Shown here: in pieces, positions 45,864 to 56,614 of the stretch
How the letters are laid out: each line of letters begins with the position of its first letter
How positions within the stretch are numbered: the stretch's first letter is position 1
Source: Anastrepha obliqua
Lineage: Eukaryota > Arthropoda > Insecta > Diptera > Tephritidae
NCBI RefSeq assembly: GCF_027943255.1
Contig: NC_072893.1
Location: 123,627,784 to 123,691,783 of the forward strand
Direction: 5' to 3'
Length of the DNA stretch: 64,000 bases
Notes under the pieces: model-generated
Told to the model about the DNA's origin: nothing
The model's input: only the letters and a program-made list of their open reading frames with translations
Databases searched by the model: none
Translations under genes and position numbers: made by a program

Positions 45864-46461
45864 GGGTGGTAATCGAAAAAAAAAGATAAATCTTTTCACT
45901 CAGTGATGTGCTTTTTTATATGAAAAATATTATCTCCTATTTTTTTAGATGTTTTAAAAATGATTTTGAGGGCGCGATGGATCATTTCTTAGGTTATGGC
46001 AACAGTCTAACGAAACTTGCCTCATATCTGAAAAGAAACTTTTGGCAGCAATGAAAATAGTGAGTTATACCAGTTTGCTAGTGGCAAGTTCTGTTCGATA
46101 ACTTTGTTGTTGTTTTTAACTATGTTGTTGTTGTGAAAGCTCGCATGCAAACATTTTTCATCAAGATAGATTTTCGTGAGTGATAGCGAGTAGAGAAGTG
46201 GCGAATCGAAGGCGGTTTATAGGTGTTCTAAGAAATTAATTGTAATTTATAAAATATAGTGAGTGATATATTTTAGTTGCCTCAGATAAAATAATGTGTT
46301 TTTCTTATTTTTAATTCATCATTTAAAAAAATATATACCTGCAAATTCATCACTTTTGAACTAAAATCTTCGAAAATAGTAAACTTTAACTTACATAAAC
46401 AAAAAATCAAGTTATGGGGCATAATTTTAATATTCCAAATTTTTGCTTTCGTTGGCCACCC
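45864..46461. mobile_element. 598-bp MITE-like element with TA flanks
   Basis: The left end GGGTGGTAATCGAAA and the reverse complement of the right end GGGTGGCCAACGAAA form imperfect terminal inverted repeats. TA lies outside both ends (45862-45863 and 46462-46463). No transposase remnant is visible inside. The structure fits a non-autonomous Tc1/mariner-type element. Confidence 0.7.
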
Positions 46462-46463
46462 TA

Positions 46464-47374
46464 ACGCACATTCATATATACCTACACCTGTGCATACATA
46501 TGTACATTTATACCTACCAATATAATGCCCGACTGGCTGCCTGCTTTAACTGAAGCACTATGAAGTATGTTTGCATTTTGTTATCATCAAATTTATTTAA
46601 TAAAAATATGAGTTGCTAAACGAATTTCTAGAAAATTTGTGAAACAATGATTGCATTTGATGAACACTTGTATTCCTATTTACACTCATTAAATCATTCA
46701 AGTGCCGTACAAGTGTCATTTGACTCACTTTGTTACATGCTGCATTATTTTTATTACAGTTTAAATGCTCATATGGGTATTAACAAAATATAATAAAAAT
46801 AATACATTTTTTTGAAGAGCTGCAAACAATCTGAAATCAGTACTTTGTTTAATAAAGTTCTTGATCATATTTTTCATATTATTATTTATTTGTGCTTGCA
46901 CTCCATTGAATATTCATTTGTTAAATTGACTTTGTGAAGTGTTTGTAAGTTTTACTTAAATAAAGGGTGCGCCTTTGAAAGCTTTCTTCTTTCAAAAAAC
47001 TGTTAAACAAACACCATTGCATAAGTTTTTAATTAGTCTTGCTGCAAAAAATAGTTTAATAAATCATACAACTCTTGCTGGAATTACAGGTTCATTAAAA
47101 CCATACCTCAGTAGACCCGGCGGTGGACCATTCTTTCAACTAAATTTTTAAGTACATTGCTGCAGTTGCCAGTATGCACAATATTGTGTTTAAGCAACTG
47201 ACATGTGAATACCATAGATTATAGTGAGGCCTGAATGGTGCTTTACTAACTTCCAATGGCGGCCACATGTGTAGAGGGAAAGAACACTTTAAAACTATTA
47301 GCAACATTGCTCTTAGCAGTGAATCGAGTTTTGTAGTGCAGCACAGCAAGCAGCAACAAAAAAGAAAGAAACAT
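46464..47374. other. No recognised feature
   Basis: TAAAGGGTGCGCCTTTGAAA at 46971 looks like a mariner end, but I found no matching right end. The remainder shows no domain. Confidence 0.4.
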
Positions 47375-48720
47375 TCTGCCCCGGACTAGCGGAGATCAAG
47401 GATGAAATTAAGGAGCTGAAGCTCAACAAAGCCGCGGCGGAAGATGGAAATTCTTCGTCCCAACATCATTGTTGCCTGAGACAATAAAAATCTGCCTCCG
47501 TCCTGGGCAAATGGTGTCAATCGTGAAACGGTACAAGAAAAGCGATTTGCGTGACTGCGGCAATGGGCGAGGAATAACACTGCTCAGCGCCCTCTACACA
47601 ATTGTAGCCACGGTCGAAAAAACCAGACTCTAATGTATCGGACGCTCTTGAAGAGATGAGTAAGCTGAATTACGCTCACCGAAGCTGTGTTGACAAAGCC
47701 AAGACACTTTGCATAATAGTAAAGCAATCAGTTAAGTGGAGCTCCCTGCTCTATATGCTACGTTGAGTTGGAAGGGAGCTCTCGCTAAGATAATCCACCT
47801 CATCAGAGGCCTTTATGAGCACTCCAAACAGGCATTGACCCATAATGGCAATATCAGCGATCCACTAATCACCAACGGACAAGGTTGGGTCCTGTCGCTC
47901 TTTCTCTTCGCCATTGTCTTACATTACGTCATGAGCCAATTGACCCTGCATAAAAGCGGCATCATATGGAGTTTCACCAGAAATCATGAGGACCTGGACT
48001 TCGCCGATGACATCTACCTCCTCTCTCACAAATTCACTGACATGCAAGCGAAGGTAGGCAGACTAGTCACACTGGCGCACACTGACGGACTGGATGCCAA
48101 CATTGCTAAGACCAAGGGTGCGAGAGTCAACCACAATAAAGTAAAACGTATAATGGTTGACGGGTGTCCTATCGGACTGACGGTGGTACAGAGGCAGATA
48201 TCAACTGTAGACTAAACAGAGCAAGGGTGGCCTTCGAGCGGATGTTTTCAATTTGGGCGGGTTCGCAAATCTGCATGTGCTCTAAACTGCGAATATTCAG
48301 TTCATGTCTGAAATCAATAATGTTGTACAGAAGTGAAAAAAGGCTGGTCTGTAATACCATCACACAGAGGTTACAATCTTCCGTCAACAAATGAAGAACC
48401 CATATTATGCCACAGAACCCATATTATGCCAAATCAAACGCAGTAAATGGCGATCAATAGGTCACAGGCTTAGAAAACCACCAGAATGGTGCGAGACTGA
48501 AACCCGGAAGAGAATAGAATTCGCGGTGGGCCGAAGAATACTTGGAGAAGCTCAATGTTTTGCAAGCTAGCAGATAGCGCCTTCACATAGAATGGAAAGA
48601 AAAAGATACAAGGCAGATACTCAGCTGTTCACGGAATTAAGGATAGAAAAATGCTGCATGCTTCTTAGAAGATTCAGGTGGCTAGCATTCAAATATTATC
48701 ACTCCAAAATAGCTGAATCT
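47375..48720 (+). pseudogene. Non-LTR reverse transcriptase, decayed but collinear
   Basis: Pieces appear in RT order on the plus strand. First comes LAEIKDEIKELKLNKAAAED near 47395, then KRYKKSDLRDCGNGRGITLL near 47530-47590. In frame 47736-48215 come IIHLIRGLYEHSKQAL, NGQGWVLSLFLFAIVLHYVM and LDFADDIYLLSHKFTDMQAK (the FADD catalytic block, near 47998). TEADINCRLNRARVAFERMF, SQICMCSKLRIFSSCLKSIM and IKRSKWRSIGHRLRKPPEW follow to about 48490. Stops, frameshifts and a deletion before the FADD frame inactivate it. FADD replaces the more common YADD. RNase H is not seen. It belongs to the group whose proteins read FADDICLLSHRFTDMQ; clade not resolved. Confidence 0.75.
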
Positions 48721-48889
48721 TTGCAGCATCAAAGAAGGGTAGGTAAGAAGTAGATGCTGAAAAGATTCTACATCAATATTCTTTAAACAACTCAAAGCAC
48801 TCAAAGTTATGTGGAATCTCATAGAATGGATGCCCATTGAAAAAAAGTGCACTTAAGACCGTCGCCACTAAACAGAGTTGCGTTCACGC

Positions 48890-49400
48890 CAGCTTAAGAG
48901 GCTCCCTCGAACGATTTCAATGCTTTGCTGTTTTGTAAGCTAGTGTTCTTGTCAGGTGGTAGCTTAGGTGATTTAAAGCCCATCTCATCGAGAGCAGAAC
49001 ACAGGAAGAGGGTCACTAAGAATTCGCTCACTCTCTTTTAGCATGGATAAATCAACTCAAGTGTGTCTTGCCTAGGTAGCTTATCCGTCATAAAGTTTAC
49101 TGTAAACTCCCTGTGGCCTGATATAATATAAATTTGAGTATAGACATGCAAGCGAAAGGAAATTTAGGTATTCCTCGACTAATTTCAAAGGCAGCAGTAA
49201 TAAGTTTAGTGCCATTACTATTTGGCTATTAAATAAATGTTTATATCGTAAAGAGTTACGGAATGGTAAGGTAGTTGGGTAGTCGACTGCTTCCTTGGTA
49301 GTCGCCATCTTTGCTTGGAAGAAATAATATGAAAACTTGAAGGAGAGCTCTTCATAGAAGGTCCAACAAGCATCAGATATCAAACTGCTCGGGTTCAGTG
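48890..49400 (-). pseudogene. Non-LTR RNase H fragment, minus strand
   Basis: Frame 49081-49383 reads FQAKMATTKEAVDY (where FQAEVAAIKEAVDY is expected, so the catalytic E is K), NSQIVMAL (D of DSQ replaced by N) and YYIRPQGVYS in place of YWVPGHSG. DKLPRQDTLE near 49065 stands for the last motif. Three of the key positions are altered, so the domain is dead. Confidence 0.55.
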
Positions 49401-49523
49401 TAGGTGCACACTGACCACAATCGGGTTGAATTCGAAGTATCAGACCTATAGCTCGTAGCTTATCACCTATTCATGGCATGGGCAACGACTGCTTCGTACA
49501 TTTGCTGAGTCTAATTTGAACAG

Positions 49524-49820
49524 GAGGTCGCCGTAGCCGAATGGGTTGACGCACTAACATTCGGAAGTGCATAAATTCGAATGCCCAAGCATGAAACACT
49601 AAAATGATAGAAAAAGTTTTCTCTAATAGCGGCAGGAAATGAAAACCTCCGAGCCATGAAAAAGCTCCTCATAAAAAATATCTGCTCTTCGGAGTCGGCT
49701 TGAAACTGAAGGTTCCTGCATTTATGGAGCAAAGTCAAGACGCATGCCACAAATAGAAGGAAGAGCTCGGCCAACCAGCCAAAAAGGGTGTACGCGCCAA
49801 TTATAAATAAATAAAAAAAT
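49524..49820 (+). mobile_element. tRNA-derived SINE (family 1), full length
   Basis: The head GGTCGCCGTAGCCGAATGGG contains A box TAGCCGAATGG (49534-49544). A diverged B box AATTCGAATGC lies at about 49574-49584. The body runs TCTAATAGCGGCAGG, CCATGAAAAAGCTCCTCATA, CGGAGTCGGCTTGAAACTG and AGGGTGTACGCGCCAATTAT, then an (TAAA)n tail. It is the only family 1 copy in this window with head, body and tail all in plus orientation. Confidence 0.85.
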
Positions 49821-51276
49821 ATTTGAAAAGTCTAGTGGGGACTGCTACAATTACTAACGATTTATTCAAGGCACCTTTCTTGTCCGTTTGTGACAAGATT
49901 TTTCACGCCCTTCCATTGCTCAACCACCTTTATGCACCTCCAAGTAATCTTATTTTCACTCACATGCGGTCTTGTTTTCTTTTAATTTCTCTTCACTCTC
50001 TATGAATACATGAATTCGTGAAGTGATCCTTATTTATGTATTCTCTATCCAAGAGGTGTCCTTTCACATTCTCATTTACATTTATTACCATTTTCATTCA
50101 TTTGCTGCGCGCCCTTCCACTGTGAATTCTCGTAAATATTTGTTAAGACTGTATAGATAAAGGGATTTTCATCACATACTCGAAATGTAATCAACACACT
50201 TTTGGCCAAATTCAAAGTTACACACACACGAAGCCAAACGCACACACATCACACGAATCCCCAACAAACATTCAATTTTGGTCGTTTACGCACGTGGGCT
50301 TCAATATCTCTGATGTGTTGATTTCTTGTAGACAATTTGCCAATTACACAACTTCACGCCTTGTTACGGAGCATGCAAAGCTTGAGCGGCGTTGGAAATT
50401 CCCTATGCTATGCACGCGTGCATAGTGAAAGTATATATTTTTGCATGTCAATGTTGCAAATTGTATATGCGATTAATTGAATGAACTAGAAATAAAATTC
50501 GTATGCAAATTAGTGGATATATCTAGAGATGTGGGTGTTTAAAATGAGAATAAACAACGCGAAATTTTATGAATTGAAAGGGAAAGTAATTGTTGGAGAT
50601 GGTTCCGTGATGATTCTGCTTTTCCCTGCTCTGTTCATCCGAGATACTTGAGGTCTTAAGATGAATGAAAAATAATCGGTTATTTTCTTTCTTTTGGAGT
50701 TTTCCATTTCCCATTTGAAAAATTCAACTATTGTTTCTAATCAACTTCACTAGCCCTCGACTACAGTATGAATTGCCAAGTTTTTCCGTAGTACGTCCCA
50801 AAAACTTCATTCGGCTTTGAGTACTGACATGGAGGTGTTTCGAGAAATGAAAAAGCAGGCAAGTATTAGATTAAAATGGCTTGCGGAATTTAGTGCGGTC
50901 AGTTTCTCTAGTAAACTAAAAAACTGTATGAGTTATCATGCAAACCGTGCCGGAAAAAGTAGTTTCGAAAGGAACGAGTTTAAACTTCGCTCGAGGCTGG
51001 TGCTTCAAACGAAGGACAGCTACCTGTGCGCATCCAACTCTCGTCGGGCAGTTACATTTTCCAACATAACTTTGGCTCTATGGGGAATTTTAAAATCGAC
51101 TGCCACAGAACTACGCCTAAAACTATAAAAAATAATAATCTGCAAAAAAAAATCGACTTTTTTTTATTCTGGGCGTATTTTCTCACGTTGTCTTGTGGAT
51201 GCCAAACCTCCACGAGAACGTGGTCAAAGACGTATAACCTTAGAAGCAAGCAAATGATTTTTGCAAAGTCTGTATA
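49821..51276. other. No recognised gene
   Basis: A frame at 50817-51128 (103 codons, plus) has no recognisable domain and no context. The rest is AT-rich. The sequence abuts a Tc1-like element at 51277. Confidence 0.4.
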
Positions 51277-51363
51277 CAGTCTGTGTCAGAAATAATGAAC
51301 CGCGATTATTCATGAAGTATAAAAGATATACATTTAAAAAAAAAATTTACATAAAAGTATGTA

Positions 51364-52291
51364 AAGGGTGTTTTTTTTAGAGGTTAGGTTTTCAAGATGA
51401 AATAAAACGTATATAATTTAATGTTATGGCCAAGAATTTAGCTTTATTATAAAGATAAGGGTTTGCCATTATGTTTTAAAAATGATTTCGGGCAAGTGGC
51501 CGCCGCGGCTGGCTTGAATAAATTCCAGCCGAGAGGCCCAATTTTCGACCACTTTTTGCAGCAATTGGGGCCGTATGTCAGCAATAACGCGCCGAATATT
51601 CTCTTCCAAGACGTCAATCGTCTCGGGCTTATCTGCGTAGACAAGCGACTTCACATAGCCCCACAAGAAATAGTCCAGCGGTGTTATATCGCACGATCTT
51701 GGAGACCACGCCACAGGTCCACGGCGCGAGATAATGCGCTCACCAAAAGTTTCCTTCAATAAATCGATTGTTGCGTTGGCTGTGTGGCATGTAGCGCCGT
51801 CTTGTTGGAACCAAAGGTCGTCCCCATCAACATCGTCCAATTCAGGCACGAAAAAGTCATTAACCATGGCTCTATAGCGCTTTCCATTGACTGTAACATT
51901 ATGGCCGGCTTCATTTTTAAAGAAATATGGACCAATGATTCCCTCTGCCCATAGAGCACACCAAACAGTGACTTTTTGAGGATGTAACGGCGTCTCAGCA
52001 ATGGCTTGTGGATTATGTTCACTCCAAATGCGACAATTTTGCTTATTGACATACCCATTCAACCAAAAGTGAGCTTCATCGCTGAACAAAATTTTCTTCG
52101 ATGCGTCGCGCGAACCGAACCATTATTTTCGTAATAAATTTGCACGATTTGCAAACGTTGTTCAGGTGTAAGTCTATTCATTATGAAGTGGCAACCAAAC
52201 TGAGCATAAATCAAGTGACAGCTGTCAAAAAGACCATCTACGAAAAAAGTAGTGCCAACTTGAAAACCTAACCTCTAAAAAAAACACCCTT
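51364..52291 (-). mobile_element. rosa-type (DD41D) mariner with complete terminal repeats
   Basis: The ends AAGGGTGTTTTTTTTAGAGG at left and its reverse complement at right continue through GTTAGGTTTTCAAG, giving terminal repeats of about 34 bp. TA flanks lie at 51362-51363 and 52292-52293. Length is 928 bp, about 360 bp shorter than the related full-length copy at 58349-59637, because of an internal deletion. The two terminal repeats are almost identical, so the insertion is recent. Confidence 0.92.
51469..52089 (-). pseudogene. rosa-type mariner transposase, intact catalytic half
   Basis: An open frame of 206 codons keeps the whole catalytic domain. FSDEAHF holds the first D (residue 4 of the frame), WFQQDGATCH the second (97) and PLDYFLWGY the third (139). 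The spacings are 92 and 41 residues, which define DD41D. The C-terminus ends RGGHLPEIIFK. The true start codon (minus ATG at 52179-52181, MNRLTPEQRL) lies upstream, but the internal deletion joins it out of frame. No complete transposase is made although catalysis-like residues persist. The same junction occurs at 21.1 kb. Confidence 0.9.
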
Positions 52292-52299
52292 TACAAAAC

Positions 52300-52957
52300 T
52301 ACGAGTCGCAATTACTCAATGTAGTGTAGTCTTCATCGTTGTCGAGTATAGCCTGGCATCTTCTCGGCATGCTTTGAACCAGATTTCTGCGTAGCTCGTC
52401 GACAAAGAGGACTAGATTTTGCGAACTTGATGCACGAGTTGCTTTAAATTGTGGACTGGCCTTCCGGCAAGATGCGTTTTCATAGTTCCCCTCACATTCT
52501 CAATGGGTTTGGTGTCTGGGGGCTGGGAAGACCAGTCCAATACTGTGACGCCAATTTCTTGTTTTGTTGTTTCTCAATGTGTTTTTCTGAGAGCAGTGGT
52601 TTTGATGATATGGCACAGTAGGATATATTTGCCTCCTTCAGTCGACGTTCGATGGTGTTGATACTCACATCTATTGCCTTTTTAGCAAGAACTGATCGCG
52701 CTTGGCGTAGTCACGAAGAAGGGTTCCGCTTAAAAAGTTGGACGATCACTTCATCCTGCTTTTTTGTCGGCAATCCTTGAAGCCGCGCTCGGAAAAATCA
52801 TCAACATTTTGTACACCTTATACCGCTGATTCCACATCATAACAAACTTCTTTGGATTTTTTATTATTTTTGCAGCCACGGCGTAAGATAATTTGGGCTC
52901 TTTTGAATGTGTGCATAAAAATACCGCATCGAATTGCTTCGCGTACTTCTCACTCAT
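52300..52957 (-). pseudogene. Tc1-like transposase, catalytic core deleted
   Basis: ATG near 52957 starts MSEKYAKQFDAVFLCTHSKE, followed by PKLSYAVAAKIIKN and a helix-turn-helix-like stretch. An INTIERRLKEANISY string lies near 52610-52660. This is the paired-type DNA-binding half. It is then joined near 52560 to C-terminal sequence (W-x-SPQTPNPL, resembling WPSQSPDLNPIEN, and PEGQ) ending near 52320. Everything between the DNA-binding domain and the third catalytic position is gone. Stops occur as well. Confidence 0.7.
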
Positions 52958-53023
52958 TTTTGTTAGGTTGCGTTTACCCGAAAGTTTCGGACGGCATTAT
53001 CCTGGTTGTTTTCTTCTGACACA

Positions 53024-53290
53024 GACGCACTTTAATCTGCGTTCCAGGACATCGGAACATTGAAGGAACGGAAAAGGCAGATAAACGATCAGGAGGGGAA
53101 TCTGCTATGAGTAACATTCTTGCAGAATCAGTAATCACACCACTGGGAGTAATCGAGAATGCAATCTCCTCAACATACCTACGAATCGTGGATTGTAGAT
53201 GGAGGTTTCAGAGGGGTATGCCAGTCAGCAGAACGCTATGACCCACCTAAAACCGCAAATAAACGTCAACGTAGATAAATAGGGACTATT
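53024..53290 (+). pseudogene. Non-LTR RNase H C-terminal fragment
   Basis: The plus strand reads TLICVPGHRNIEGTEKADKR (RNase H end with the last D), then SAMSNILAESVITPLGVIEN and TYLRIVDCRW. It starts exactly at the right border of the Tc1-like element, so its 5' part was probably cut off by that insertion or lost. Confidence 0.65.
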
Positions 53291-54770
53291 TCGTTCTTTT
53301 CAGTGCTCTATGGATTAACTAGAACTTAAAAATTTGCGTTAGAGTTCTTGATTATATTCTACATTCAATTCTCAGATGTTTCAACTGCAATGGGACAATT
53401 TCGTTTCTAACTAGAATTTACCCGCCACTTTAAGATTATTGCTATTAGTTTTGCCATCGATATATACTATATTTTTTTTGTAAATGTAAATAATTTGCAG
53501 AAAGTACGGAAAAAGGTACTCATTGCAAGAAAGTAATGAAATTTACGTAAGTGTGTGCCTTTATAAAAGCAAAAGAAGGCCACAAGAAGTAATCATGCCG
53601 CGTGCGAGTGTTATTGAGGTTGCAAAAATATGCCTGTGTGGCTCACTCCGTGTGCTCGTCTTCTAAAAATTTTTATTCATTTCTTGAAAGCATGAAAGGT
53701 ACTCGTATGTGGGTGAAAAAAAAGCAAACAGCAAACAGTAAAGAACAATGAGTGCCACTCACTTTGGCAACCTTTGCGCTACCAGCTTTTTCTTTGCACC
53801 CGTACATTTATGTAGCCACACACACACACACACATACATATTCACTTCACTTTGTGAAATTTCAAAAAGCAATTTCCTTCAAACCCGCAGCGGAAACGTC
53901 GTATTGCTATGGCAATCTTGCGGCTATTTCTTCCGAGTTACTCCTTGCGGCTACGAGCGACACAAGCTACAATAACAACAACAACAACAATTGGCTGCAA
54001 TGCAAGCGCACGCAGCGCAGTAAGGGTGGAGTAGTGCAGTGGGTGTGTGTGTGTGTGCGTGCTCGTGGTTTAACAATTTTTCGTAGCTTCTATTCTTGAG
54101 GTTGGAAAAGTAGGTAAGCATTTGTTGCATTTTTGTTGCGCCTGCATGTATGTGTATGTGTGTGTGACTCTATTATCCTGGTAACGCACGCGAAATATAT
54201 GAAATTACTTGCAATGATCGAATGCAATTGCTTTTCAGTTGGTAATGTTAGCGAGTGCCTCAATCTCAATCAGGGAGATTTTTTGAGGGGCGTACGAGCG
54301 CAAGCACGAGCACAATGGAATTAACTTGAGCACAATGGAGTAGTAGTGGGGAAGTATGCTGAGGTCAACAAAATTATTTTCTAATAATATGGCAAATACC
54401 GCAAATAATTTTCTGCAGCTCATAAAGAAACGAATAAGTAGGTGCACGGTTTGGTTAAATTCTTAAACTCTCATAAAAAAGTTGCTTAAACCACCAGAAT
54501 GGCTGTGCGGCAATGTTTTTATGACGAAACATATAATATGGCTTAAGTCTAAAATATTTAATTTTGAATTCAAAGGAGCGAAATGTTAAGCTATATTATT
54601 AGGCATTGGGTAGTAGTAGTGTAATTTTAGATTTAATTTTCATTTAATATATAAAAATAAAAAAGAATGCCTGTGGCAATGCCGATGTTGTCTGCCACAG
54701 CTTTTGAATAAAATGATAATTGAACTCTGCTATTAAGAATTCTACAAAATTACATAAATTCTATAAAACC
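53291..54770. other. No recognised gene; several microsatellites
   Basis: CA units at 53816-53834, AAC units at 53972-53990 and GT units at 54044-54058. Frames overlapping these are shadows of the repeats. Confidence 0.5.
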
Positions 54771-55086
54771 AGCTAGCGTTGTCCAATTTGGCCATTTAAT
54801 GCATTAGGTTCAAGATCATGCAGGTTCTGCTGTGATGAAGAGGAGTATATGGAACACTTAATCACCAACTGTGAGGCATTAGGCCACAGGAGACAGAGAA
54901 TCCTGGGCTCGTACCCACTGGAGGAGGAAGACTTACAATTGCTCCCTCCTAAGGAGCTGGTTCGATTCCTCGGTATAGTAAATAATTATAATTAAGTAAT
55001 TAGGGGCGCACAATAGATCAATTTGGTCGCAGTGCATAAAGGCCTTAGCCTAACCCGTACAACCATTATCATTACCATTACCATTT
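54771..55086 (+). pseudogene. Non-LTR retrotransposon 3' terminus with ATTACC tail
   Basis: CRFCCDEEEYMEHLITNC (54819-54872) is a CX2CX8HX4C zinc-binding-like motif. LGSYPLEEEDLQLLPPKELV and RFLGIVNNYN precede the stop at 54993-54995. The 3' UTR has AAGGCCTTAGCCTAACCCG. The copy ends in a CATTATCATTACCATTACC tail near 55085. It is a 5'-truncated but otherwise clean copy of an RNase H-type element. Confidence 0.7.
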
Positions 55087-56277
55087 CGAGCGTTTTTACC
55101 AAAGACTTTTATTTAAACAAAAAACAATAATTATATCAATAAGTTAATCAATTATATATTCCCCTTGCTGTTTTCAACCACTTCCCTCCTCTCGACCAAT
55201 TTATTGATGTCGCTCCGCCAAAAATCGCCTGGTCTGATACCAAAGAAGTTGTTGAGGCATTTTTTAAGGACCTCTTTGTTATCGGTTTGACAGGCAGCAG
55301 AAAAGCTGGTAATAGGTCGGTGCAAGGTCCACGAAATACGGCGAATGCTGAAGAACCTCCCATTCGAGCTCTTGGAGTGCGGCAAGATGGAGCCTGGCGT
55401 TGTCTTGAAGGAGTATAGAATGATCATGTCGATCAGGTAGGCTGGGCAATGTAGAGCTCCTTGTTGGCCGCGCAATTCTTTTTGATCATTTCCCAGTGCA
55501 CCAAGCTCTCTCAGTCCCACCAAACACGTAGTATGATCTCTTTTGGATGGAGATCCGGCTTGGCTCTCGGCTTTGCCACCCACTACTTTCTTTGTTTCAT
55601 ATTCTGATGTAAAGGCATCACTTCTCATCTCTCGTGATGATTTGATACAAAAACCGCTGTTTATGACCGCGTGTTGCTCGATGGCGGGCGAGAAGCTGAG
55701 AAACAATTTGAAGGCGATTTTCTTTGTTTTTTTCATTGAGCTCGTAGGGCACGCAGGTTTCCAAGTTTTCGGTAAATCCCATTGAATGAAGGTTATTGAG
55801 AATCATTTTATGATCGGAGTTCATTTTTTCCGCTAGTTCAGGACTGGTTTAGCGTCCGTTCTCCTTCAAAAGAGATTTGAAACGTGCTTCATCGAATTCA
55901 GATGGCCTTCCGCTGCTGGACGGGTCATCGACGTCAAAGTTGCCATTTTTAAGCTTTGCAAACCCTTTCCGTGTTGTACACTCGTCCATGACAGCTTCTC
56001 CATACACGTTGCAAATGTTCCGGTCTGCTTCGGGAGCTTTGAAAGCTTTTTGACCTCGATGAAGAGCAAAGAAGAGCGTCCTTTTTGCCTCCTGTGTATC
56101 CCATTTCTAAGCCTCAAAAGTAATAGAAAATTAAATAACTCAAAAGTACAATTAACATGGGTTTGTAGAGCAGAAAGAGTTTTATCGAATGAATACTTAT
56201 TTTTTGAAAAAAAGCAAACAAATCGTTGTAAAATAACATAAAATATAAAAGCGGTTCGAATGTATTCCCTAACCCAA
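55087..56277 (-). mobile_element. DD34D mariner, decayed, one end lost
   Basis: The right end, read on the minus strand, begins TTGGGTTAGGGAATACATTC after TA (56278-56279), like other mariner terminal repeats. Minus-strand transposase follows: RNICNVYGEAVMDE and GNFDVDDPSSSGRPSEFDEA (DNA-binding half), then ELAEKMNSDHKMILNNLHSM, ELNEKNKENRLQIVSQLLAR and TRGHKQRFLYQIITRDEK (first D). LLQDNARLHLA (second D) follows. FVDLAPTYYQLF has Y where the third catalytic D belongs. The C-terminus RPGDFWRSDINKLVERRE ends near 55145. The left terminal repeat is missing: the element abuts a retrotransposon tail at about 55087. Confidence 0.75.
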
Positions 56278-56279
56278 TA

Positions 56280-56614
56280 GTTTCCCACCTGTGCAGGCTT
56301 CAAAGTAATCTGATACTTCCCTTCCTGCGCAAACTCTTCTTCCCGATTTACCAGCTTATTTAAATTTTTATTTAAGCTTAATTGATATTTTGATAAATCT
56401 TTTCCTTTGCTAAATTTTCTTTCAGTTTTTTTGCAGTTGTCTTCCGGACAGACATTTTTATTACACTGATGAGTTTTTGAAGAATTATCACTTCTCCTCT
56501 AATTACCAGCTTATTCAAATTTTTGTTTAGGTTTAATTGATATTTTGACACATCTTTTTCTTTAAGCGTTACTTTTGGTGGCAGATTTATATTTTTCATT
56601 TCATTCAGTGCCAT
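56280..56614 (-). pseudogene. Unrecognised coding-like sequence with an internal 158-bp duplication
   Basis: On the minus strand an ATG in good fly context (AAAATGGC, 56612-56614) starts MALNEMKNINLPPKVTLKEK, followed by DVSKYQLNLNKNLNKLV. A second copy reads KDLSKYQLSLNKNLNKLVNR, then EEEFAQEGKYQITLKPAQVG up to the mariner border at 56279. The repeated DNA (about 56348-56408 and 56506-56566) has a period of 158 bp, not a multiple of three, so the second copy is in a different frame and one or both are now non-coding. I do not recognise the protein. It could be a host exon or retrocopy disrupted by duplication and by the mariner insertion, or a transposon protein. Confidence 0.4.

Larger units (their letters stand above)
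51277..53022 (-). mobile_element. Tc1-like element, internally deleted, host of a rosa mariner
   Basis: Ends CAGTCTGTGTCAGAA (left) and GCGTCTGTGTCAGAA (reverse complement of right) form short terminal inverted repeats, with TA at 51275-51276 and 53023-53024. Inside, on the minus strand, lie a Tc1-type N-terminus and C-terminus without the catalytic core. A complete rosa element at 51364-52291 sits near the left end. Outside the right end the plus strand reads straight into an RNase H fragment, so the element probably inserted into that older retrotransposon. Confidence 0.75.

Noticed and set aside
46971..47000. AAGGGTGCGCCTTTGAAAG as a mariner left end
   Set aside because: No partner end or transposase remnant was found downstream.
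50817..51128. 103-codon plus-strand frame
   Set aside because: No motif recognised, overlapped by other frames, no start context worth reporting as a gene.
55152..55736. 194-codon minus-strand frame
   Set aside because: A chance frame across a decayed mariner. Transposase similarity switches between frames here, so the whole frame is not a protein.
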